Source: JBAXRT01 sp037131065 (lineage in GTDB: Bacteria; Bacteroidota; Bacteroidia; Bacteroidales; FEN-979). From it: 11,586 bases of DNA. Location: positions 1 to 11,586 of the forward strand of contig JBAXRT010000098.1 of the NCBI GenBank assembly GCA_037131065.1, given 5' to 3'. The number at the start of each line of letters is the position of its first letter. The stretch's first letter is position 1. The notes under the pieces were generated by a model that saw only the letters and a list, made by a program, of their open reading frames with translations, searched no databases and was not told the DNA's origin. Both the position numbers and the translations under genes were made by a program. Below are positions 7,239 through 11,586 of this stretch, piece after piece.

Positions 7239-8014
7239 TCTTCTGCGACAGCCATACGCATCTTTACGCGGATGAGTTCTCCGGCGACATCGATGCGGTG
7301 ATGAACCGGGCCAACGAAGCCGGGGTCAGTCATCTTTTCATCCCCAATGTTGATTCGGAGACCATTGATCCGATGATGAATCTCTCATCGTGTTTCCGGG
7401 GTATTTGTCATCCGATGGCAGGTCTCCATCCGACCTCGGTCAGGGGTAACTACAAAAAGGAACTTGAGGCAGTAGTTAAGAGTCTGGACACATCCCGCGA
7501 AAAGCTCGTCGCCATTGGCGAGATAGGGATCGACCTGTACTGGGATAAAACCTTTGAGAGGGAGCAACGGGAGGCCTTCATCTTCCAGCTCGATCTCTCG
7601 GCCGAGCATGACCTTCCGGTGGTCATCCATACCAGGAACTCGATGGATCTTGCGCTGGAAATCATTGAGGAGCGGAATGATCCCTCACTGAGGGGTGTTT
7701 TTCATTGTTTCAGCGGGGACATCAACCAGGCAAACCGTGCCATATCGCTTGGATTCTACCTTGGGATTGGTGGGGTGATCACCTATAAGAATTCCGGGCT
7801 CCAGGTTGTGGTCGAAAAAACCAATCTTGAACATCTCCTGCTCGAGACCGATTCACCCTGGCTCCCGCCGGTTCCCCACCGGGGCGAGCGGAACGAACCG
7901 GCCTACATCCCCCTGGTTGCGGCAAAAGTGGCGGAGATCAAAAAGATCTCTATTGCGGAGGTTGCAGAAACAACCACGAAAAATTCGCTGTTATTGTTTC
8001 AAATTCACAGTTAA
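7235..8014 (+). CDS. tatD: TatD family metal-dependent hydrolase (DNase)
   Basis: A 259-residue TIM-barrel hydrolase of the amidohydrolase superfamily, the normal length for TatD. Metal and catalytic residues are complete: His7 and His9 in DSHTHL, Glu96 in GEIGID, His132 in VIHTR, His157 in FHCFSG and Asp206 in ETDSPWL. Characterised members are metal-dependent 3'-5' exonucleases acting on DNA, implicated in repair of oxidative damage and DNA turnover; the name does not imply a part in Tat protein export. The ATG lies inside the end of the GT9 gene (ATGA overlap). The next gene, ansA, is 141 nt downstream across a heptad inverted repeat that may mark the end of this transcription unit. Confidence 0.93.
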   Translation: MIFCDSHTHLYADEFSGDIDAVMNRANEAGVSHLFIPNVDSETIDPMMNLSSCFRGICHPMAGLHPTSVRGNYKKELEAVVKSLDTSREKLVAIGEIGIDLYWDKTFEREQREAFIFQLDLSAEHDLPVVIHTRNSMDLALEIIEERNDPSLRGVFHCFSGDINQANRAISLGFYLGIGGVITYKNSGLQVVVEKTNLEHLLLETDSPWLPPVPHRGERNEPAYIPLVAAKVAEIKKISIAEVAETTTKNSLLLFQIHS

Positions 8015-8030
8015 AAATTCTTATAGGCAA

Positions 8031-8112
8031 ATGACGAGTTACGAGTTACGAATGACGAGTTATTTTTCAATTTTAGAATTATAATTTGAATTCCACTCGT
8101 CACTCGTCACTC
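8031..8112. repeat. Heptad-based inverted repeat between tatD and ansA
   Basis: The left arm has four 7-nt units starting at 8034, 8041, 8048 and 8055 (ACGAGTT, ACGAGTT, ACGAATG, ACGAGTT). The right arm has the complementary ACTCGTC at 8095 and 8102 plus a partial ACTC at 8109. The arms can pair as ACGAGT-N-ACGAGT against ACTCGT-N-ACTCGT, with an AT-rich loop of about 34-48 nt. The right arm is followed by AAAATAAAA rather than a T run. It may be a dispersed intergenic repeat, a bidirectional terminator or an mRNA stabiliser; I recall similar TTACGAG tandem units between genes of other Bacteroidota. Confidence 0.75.
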
Positions 8113-8124
8113 AAAATAAAACCA

Positions 8125-8132
8125 TATCTTTA
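8125..8132 (+). promoter_or_regulatory. Possible -7 promoter element for ansA (TATCTTTA)
   Basis: TATCTTTA differs from TAnnTTTG only in the last base and ends 23 nt before the ansA ATG, a spacing similar to that of the TATCTTTG element before the metallo-hydrolase gene. There is no recognisable TTTG at -33, so the support is weak. Confidence 0.25.
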
Positions 8133-8155
8133 TAGTTACCGTTAAAACCAACTTT

Positions 8156-9184
8156 ATGCTTAGTCAAACCTCCATCATGGTTATCTATACAGGCGGCACG
8201 ATCGGGATGGTCCAGGATCCGAAGACCTCCACCCTCCGGCCTTTGAGTATGGATATCCTTTATAAATACCTGCCGGTACTGGAAAATTTCAACTGCACTT
8301 TTGAATTCCACACTTTTGATCCGTTGCTCGTCTCGTCGAATATGCACCCCTCCTTCTGGGTGAAGCTGGCCGGGGTGATCGAGGAGAATTACGAAAGGTT
8401 CGACGGGTTCGTGGTGCTTCACGGGTCGGATACGATGGCTTATACGGCGTCAGCCCTGAGTTTCATGCTTGAGAACCTGAACAAGCCAATTATTTTTACG
8501 GGTTCTCAGCTTCCGATCGGGATGGTCCGGACCGATGGTCGTGAGAATTTCATCAATTCCATCGAGATCGCCGCTGCGAAGGAGATCGATACACCGGTAG
8601 TACCCGAGGTTGCCATCTGTTTTGAGAACAAGCTTTTCCGCGGGAACAGGACCAGCAAGCTGAATGCTGAGAATTTTGAAGCCTTCGTTTCAGGAAACTA
8701 CCCCCTGCTGGCTGAAGTCGGGGTTCACATCAAATATTACCGCGACCTGATCCTGAAGCCCAATTTCAAAAAGCTGAAGGTATACAAGGATCTCAACGAC
8801 AACATCGCGATCCTGAAACTCTTCCCGGGGATCAGTAAGCCTGCGGTGGAGGCGATCCTTTCAACAACGGGATTAAAAGCAGTCATTCTGGAGACCTTCG
8901 GTGCAGGGAATGCCCCGACCGTTCCCTGGTTCCTTGATCAGCTCAGGGGAGCTGTCGACCGGGGAATCATTGTTTTCAATGTGACCCAGTGTAAGGGAGG
9001 GACCGTTGAGATGGGAAAATATGAAACCAGTGCAGAGCTCGGAGGACTGGGAGTAATCGGCGGTTACGATATCACCACCGAGTCGGCAGTTACCAAGATG
9101 ATGCACCTGCTCGGGTGCGGATTTTCAACCGATGCCGTCAAGAAGTTGCTGCAAACCTCCCTCCGCGGAGAGATGACCGTTTGA
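8156..9184 (+). CDS. ansA: Type I L-asparaginase
   Basis: A 342-residue cytoplasmic enzyme that hydrolyses L-asparagine to aspartate and ammonia. It has no signal peptide, which fits the type I (AnsA) rather than the periplasmic type II form. The first catalytic motif is YTGGTIGM (nucleophile Thr12). The second is HGSDTMAYTASALSF (89-103), in which Ser91 stands where bacterial asparaginases usually have Thr, with Asp92 following. Lys168 in NRTSKLN fits the catalytic lysine, and FTGSQLPIG (114-122) is characteristic of the type I family. The C-terminal domain contains the ETFGAGNAP segment. The start at 8156 sets the usual short distance to TGGTIG; Met8 is too close to the motif to be preferred. 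The stop codon overlaps the TTTG box of the downstream tRNA promoter. Confidence 0.94.
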   Translation: MLSQTSIMVIYTGGTIGMVQDPKTSTLRPLSMDILYKYLPVLENFNCTFEFHTFDPLLVSSNMHPSFWVKLAGVIEENYERFDGFVVLHGSDTMAYTASALSFMLENLNKPIIFTGSQLPIGMVRTDGRENFINSIEIAAAKEIDTPVVPEVAICFENKLFRGNRTSKLNAENFEAFVSGNYPLLAEVGVHIKYYRDLILKPNFKKLKVYKDLNDNIAILKLFPGISKPAVEAILSTTGLKAVILETFGAGNAPTVPWFLDQLRGAVDRGIIVFNVTQCKGGTVEMGKYETSAELGGLGVIGGYDITTESAVTKMMHLLGCGFSTDAVKKLLQTSLRGEMTV

Positions 9185-9209
9185 TTTGTCGGATTTTTTA
9201 GTACTTTTG
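9180..9209 (+). promoter_or_regulatory. Bacteroidota-type promoter for tRNA-Ser
   Basis: TTTG (9180-9183) and TACTTTTG (9202-9209) are separated by 18 nt and match both halves of the Bacteroidota housekeeping promoter (TTTG ... TAnnTTTG). The -33 box overlaps the ansA stop codon. The element ends 63 nt before the mature tRNA 5' end, which implies a leader of roughly 55 nt. It gives the tRNA its own transcription start independent of ansA. Confidence 0.6.
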
Positions 9210-9214
9210 CACCG

Positions 9215-9272
9215 CCAAACCACTCTTTTTTCACACCCACACTACAATCACACCCAAACCCACACCCCCTTA
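9215..9272 (+). other. G-free C/A-rich leader of the tRNA-Ser transcript
   Basis: These 58 bases contain no G on the plus strand and carry repeated CACACCC / AAACCC units. The complementary strand therefore has G tracts GGGGG, GGG, GGG and GGG (loops of 3, 3 and about 14 nt), a potential G-quadruplex on the template strand just upstream of the tRNA. Function is unknown; an unstructured leader that leaves RNase P processing undisturbed is one plain explanation. Confidence 0.6.
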
Positions 9273-9360
9273 GGAGAGGTGTCCGAGTGGTCGAAGGAGC
9301 ACGCCTGGAAAGTGTGTATGCGCCAAAAGTGCATCCTGGGTTCGAATCCCAGTCTCTCCG
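9273..9360 (+). tRNA. tRNA-Ser (anticodon GGA)
   Basis: An 88-nt class II tRNA. The acceptor GGAGAGG (9273-9279) pairs with TCTCTCC (9353-9359), followed by discriminator G9360, the usual serine identity base. The anticodon stem CACGC/GTGTG (9300-9304 with 9312-9316) closes loop CTGGAAA, giving anticodon GGA at 9307-9309, which reads UCC and UCU. The long variable arm has a 6-bp stem (ATGCGC/GTGCAT, one G-T pair), as expected for serine. The T arm CTGGG/CCCAG encloses TTCGAAT. CCA is not encoded (the next bases are CAAC) and must be added enzymatically. It is flanked by its own promoter and terminator. Confidence 0.97.
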
Positions 9361-9376
9361 CAACTATATTTCATAT

Positions 9377-9415
9377 CAGGCTGTAAATTAAAACCTTACA
9401 GCCTGTTTTATTTTT
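9377..9415 (+). terminator. Intrinsic terminator after tRNA-Ser
   Basis: A perfect 10-bp stem CAGGCTGTAA (9377-9386) / TTACAGCCTG (9396-9405) with a 9-nt loop is followed by TTTTATTTTT. It ends the tRNA transcript 17 nt after the mature 3' end. Confidence 0.85.
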
Positions 9416-9495
9416 CATACATACATAAATACACTTTATCCCTCGTTTGGGTCCCATTTCTATTTTTCGTCCTGATTCTTAAGTCAGCAAATCAC

Positions 9496-9513
9496 GTCCG
9501 GCAAAAGTCGGAC
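9496..9513 (+). other. Small hairpin upstream of the 83-residue gene
   Basis: GTCCGGC (9496-9502) and GTCGGAC (9507-9513) form a 7-bp stem (one G-T pair) around an AAAA loop, followed by TATTTATTTAACC. It ends 29 nt before the ATG at 9543. It could be a 5' UTR structure of that gene or a weak second terminator for the tRNA unit. No matching promoter element was recognised between 9416 and 9542. Confidence 0.45.
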
Positions 9514-9542
9514 TATTTATTTAACCATAAATCTATATCCCC

Positions 9543-9794
9543 ATGAAAAAAGTAACTGAATCAACCCAGGCAATCACCCCGGAAGCAATTATTAATCAGG
9601 TCCCGGACCTTGATATTCCTATGTTCCGCTCAGCATTACGTGAAATGATGGACGGCTATTTCCTTCACTGTGCTGGACACGGAACCAATCCTGAACCTGC
9701 CTGGTGTGCATTTCGGGCAGTGGATGGATTATTAGGAACAATCCATGATTTCAAGCAGGCACCGGGCGAACAGAGGAAGGCGGTAGGCATGTAA
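9543..9794 (+). CDS. Small hypothetical protein, 83 residues
   Basis: I do not recognise this protein. It is 83 residues with no signal peptide or membrane segment. After a polar N-terminus (residues 1-20) there is a probable helical core: PMFRSALREMMDGYFLHC (26-43), a short loop AGHGTNPEPAW (44-54) and a second helix CAFRAVDGLLGTIHDF (55-70), ending in a charged tail. His42, Cys43, His46 and Cys55 cluster around the loop and could bind metal, but that is speculation. Gene reality is supported by balanced codon use like the genes to its left, a start 30 nt after a hairpin, and a strong palindrome 3 nt after its stop. It stands alone between tRNA-Ser and the AT-rich region. No clear Shine-Dalgarno sequence is visible. 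Confidence 0.6.
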   Translation: MKKVTESTQAITPEAIINQVPDLDIPMFRSALREMMDGYFLHCAGHGTNPEPAWCAFRAVDGLLGTIHDFKQAPGEQRKAVGM

Positions 9795-9797
9795 AAC

Positions 9798-9824
9798 TCA
9801 CCCCCGGTAAATCACCGGGGGTGA
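9798..9824. terminator. Strong GC-rich palindrome after the 83-residue gene, terminator-like
   Basis: A perfect 11-bp stem TCACCCCCGGT (9798-9808) / ACCGGGGGTGA (9814-9824) with loop AAATC begins 3 nt after the stop codon. There is no T run on the plus strand (ATGAAATTTCG follows) and only TTTT close by on the minus strand. Position favours a terminator or 3'-end stabiliser for the small gene; the missing U tail leaves room for Rho-dependent or other roles. Confidence 0.6.
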
Positions 9825-10087
9825 TGAAATTTCGAAAAAAGACATCCGGTGGGTTTGTTAGGATGGTTTGGGGTTTGGCTGGCTGGGGCCGGAATAGTAC
9901 AATTAAATTCATTCACTCACACAAATTCACATTCCAAAAAACTTACCCCGGTGGGTCCCCTGAAAGAGTTTTTCCTTTTGAATGCAACGGGTATAAGTAT
10001 GGGTATTAAATTACTATTTTCCAACTTGCCCGCATTGCGCGCTGTCGGTTAGGCGGCGTTACTTTTTTTTTATAATTTGATAATCTG
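9825..10087. other. Gene-free stretch with composition change and attC-like sequence
   Basis: No convincing coding region is present; the frames that stay open encode repetitive, family-less peptides. The left part (about 9846-9893) is G-rich with GGTTT/TTTGG runs. On the minus strand, directly after the serine-hydrolase gene, GCCTAAC (10054-10048) fits the integron attC core RYYYAAC. Beyond it lies an imperfect inverted repeat (9984-9998 with 10024-10038, 12 paired bases with unpaired bases on both arms). No matching GTTRRRY partner was found at the far end. Composition turns AT-rich from about 10060. Confidence 0.4.
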
Positions 10088-11586
10088 TCAGTCGCCTAGC
10101 TTTGTAGCCGGTAAAATCATTCCGTCAAATGTTGAATTTAATGACTCTGCTTTACCTTCTTTGTTTAAAATGAATGAAATCTTACTTGCAACTTCCATAG
10201 CAAAATAATCTAATTCACTTGTGGGCAGCAACTCGTATTTAGGCATATTAGGTGTTAACACAAATAATTTGTCATTCTCTTTTACTATCTCAATTACGTA
10301 ATTATTTCCAAAATCATATTTACCTGTCAATTTATTAAAAAAGTCCGGATTTATTTTTACCGGCATTTCATCTTTTAGTCTGTTTGCTTCAAAAGAAACA
10401 CCGTCTTGATATTGAATTAAACGCTCAACAATTGAGGATGTATCTGAAACAAATTTAATTTTTGCGTTCATCGCCTTGAAATTAAACTCATTTGCAGAAA
10501 TGGATGTCAACGGATTTGGTGCCTGACCTGTTATTTGTCCAAATAATTGTTTGTCTTTCATTGTTACAATAATGGCCATGCCGTGACCATAATTGTACCT
10601 GCCCACGTACTTCTTCAAAATGTTTTCGCTAACAATAGAATCCGCTCCTGGATCCTGTTTTTCCATTTTATCCTGAAGTATGAATTCAGATATTGCCTGA
10701 CCATTTAAGATTGGATTAATACCTTCAGGTGTTGGAAGTGAGTTACACAAAACACAAACGGTTAGTTTATTTTCCGGTTGGCGTTCAAGATAAGAATAGA
10801 AACCTGAGGAAACACCGGAATGTTGAATAAATTTGAGCCCCCTGTTAATACTTAAGAACCAACCAAACCCATAGTCAACCTTGCCACCATTATTTAAAAC
10901 CGATTGTGTAAAAGCTGCTTTTAATGTGGATTCTGTTAATACTTTTCCATTAAAAATAGCTTCGTTCCATTTATACAAATCCTTTGTTGTCGAATAAATA
11001 CTTCCAACCCCCAAAGCCCACGACATTTCCTGGAAGTCAGCTTTTTTTACTGCTTCACCATTCATGCTGTATCCTTGCGCTTCATTATTCAATACAATAT
11101 TTGTTTCATAAATGCCGGTATTTTTCATACCCAAAGGTTTGAAAAAAGTTTCGTTCAGATATTCACTTAAAGTTTTACATGAAAGTTGCGCAACGATATA
11201 ACCTAAAATAGAATAACCGGAATTGTTATATTGGTATCGTTCTCCGGGATTGAAATCGTATGGAAGTTTTTTAATAATATTAAGTAATGCCTGAGGAGCA
11301 ACAGGTTTGGTCACATCTAAATTAGGTGTGGAATTATAATCATGGATCCCGGAAGTATGCGTAAGAAGTTGATAAATGGTCACTTCATTCCCACGCGGAA
11401 AATCAGAAATGTACTTTGATAATTTATCCTCTGTCTTTATCTTGCCTTCTTCCTGAAGTTTGAGAATAGCAACAGCCGTAAATTGTTTTGAAATAGAACC
11501 TATTTTGAATTTTGTATCAGGCGTAACAGGAATTTTCTTTTCAATATCAGCATACCCAAATCCTTTTTGGTAAATAATATCTCCGT
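10088..11586 (-). CDS. Serine hydrolase, beta-lactamase/PBP class C-like, with DUF3471-like tail; 5' end beyond window
   Basis: The frame is open to the right edge, giving 498 residues without the true N terminus, which probably holds a signal peptide. All three class C-type motifs are present, numbered from the first full codon at 11584: SISK at 30-33 with nucleophile Ser30 and Lys33, YNN at 119-121 (YxN tyrosine) and HSG at 255-257 replacing KTG. LLTHTSGI (73-80) is also typical of the beta-lactamase family PF00144. Two tail segments (about 325-385 and 415-480), each opening with a VGRYNYG/LTGKYDFG-type strand, resemble tandem DUF3471 domains. HSG rather than KTG points to an esterase or D-amino-acid/peptide hydrolase more than a resistance enzyme; the substrate is unknown. 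Codons are strongly AT-rich (AAA, ATT, AAT), unlike the other genes here, suggesting acquisition by transfer. Confidence 0.9.
   Translation of the reverse strand, partial: GDIIYQKGFGYADIEKKIPVTPDTKFKIGSISKQFTAVAILKLQEEGKIKTEDKLSKYISDFPRGNEVTIYQLLTHTSGIHDYNSTPNLDVTKPVAPQALLNIIKKLPYDFNPGERYQYNNSGYSILGYIVAQLSCKTLSEYLNETFFKPLGMKNTGIYETNIVLNNEAQGYSMNGEAVKKADFQEMSWALGVGSIYSTTKDLYKWNEAIFNGKVLTESTLKAAFTQSVLNNGGKVDYGFGWFLSINRGLKFIQHSGVSSGFYSYLERQPENKLTVCVLCNSLPTPEGINPILNGQAISEFILQDKMEKQDPGADSIVSENILKKYVGRYNYGHGMAIIVTMKDKQLFGQITGQAPNPLTSISANEFNFKAMNAKIKFVSDTSSIVERLIQYQDGVSFEANRLKDEMPVKINPDFFNKLTGKYDFGNNYVIEIVKENDKLFVLTPNMPKYELLPTSELDYFAMEVASKISFILNKEGKAESLNSTFDGMILPATKLGD

Noticed and set aside
8031..8112. 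The heptad repeat as a CRISPR array.
   Set aside because: Units are only 7 nt, without unique spacers, and the two arms are inverted relative to each other.
9186..9386. Open frame of 66 codons over the tRNA and its leader, and a 99-codon frame on the opposite strand.
   Set aside because: They run through a complete tRNA gene, promoter and terminator; the translated tRNA accounts for the apparent coding signal.
9821..10052. Two short overlapping plus-strand open frames of 62 and 67 codons.
   Set aside because: No family similarity, no ribosome binding site, repetitive composition, and they overlap the palindrome and the attC-like element.
10048..10097. Inverted pair GTTAGGCG (10048) and CGCCTAGC as a complete attC site.
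   Set aside because: On the plus strand the order is GTTRRRY first, opposite to an attC site, and the right partner is coding sequence at the end of the serine hydrolase gene.

Overview
The window looks like Bacteroidota (Bacteroidetes) chromosomal DNA. The indications are a TolB-like propeller fused to an Omp85-type outer-membrane barrel, a cysteine-rich GT9 glycosyltransferase, Bacteroidota-style promoter elements (TTTG-N18-TAnnTTTG before the tRNA; TAnnTTTG before the metallo-hydrolase), and weak or absent Shine-Dalgarno sequences. No 16S or other species marker is present, so genus cannot be given. Base composition by eye is balanced to GC-rich up to about 9.8 kb and clearly AT-rich from about 10.06 kb to the right edge.

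Layout. (1) 1-1419, minus: N-terminal 473 residues of a class II (adenosylcobalamin-dependent) ribonucleotide reductase, cut by the left edge. (2) 1679-5460, minus: a two-gene unit with a 2-nt gap. The first gene is an 1116-residue envelope protein (signal peptide, degenerate peptidase-like domain, beta-propeller, charged linker, outer-membrane barrel); the second is a small YhbP/UPF0306 protein. (3) 5577-8014, plus: metallo-beta-lactamase-fold hydrolase, GT9 glycosyltransferase and TatD-type metal-dependent hydrolase. The last two overlap by ATGA; the first two are separated by a strong GC-rich hairpin. (4) 8156-9184, plus: type I L-asparaginase, separated from tatD by a heptad-based inverted repeat. 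(5) 9273-9360, plus: tRNA-Ser(GGA), with its own promoter overlapping the asparaginase stop, a G-free leader and an intrinsic terminator. (6) 9543-9794, plus: an 83-residue protein I do not recognise, between hairpins. (7) 9825-10087: no gene; contains a degenerate attC-like element. (8) 10088-11586, minus: AT-rich serine hydrolase (beta-lactamase/PBP fold, SxxK) with DUF3471-like tail repeats, running off the right edge.

Most genes are housekeeping: deoxynucleotide synthesis, envelope biogenesis, surface glycan synthesis, asparagine catabolism and translation. I do not see a clear undescribed multi-gene system. The best leads are the apparent loss of catalytic residues in the peptidase-like domain of the 1116-residue protein, the composition break plus attC-like boundary of the serine hydrolase, and several unusual non-coding structures.
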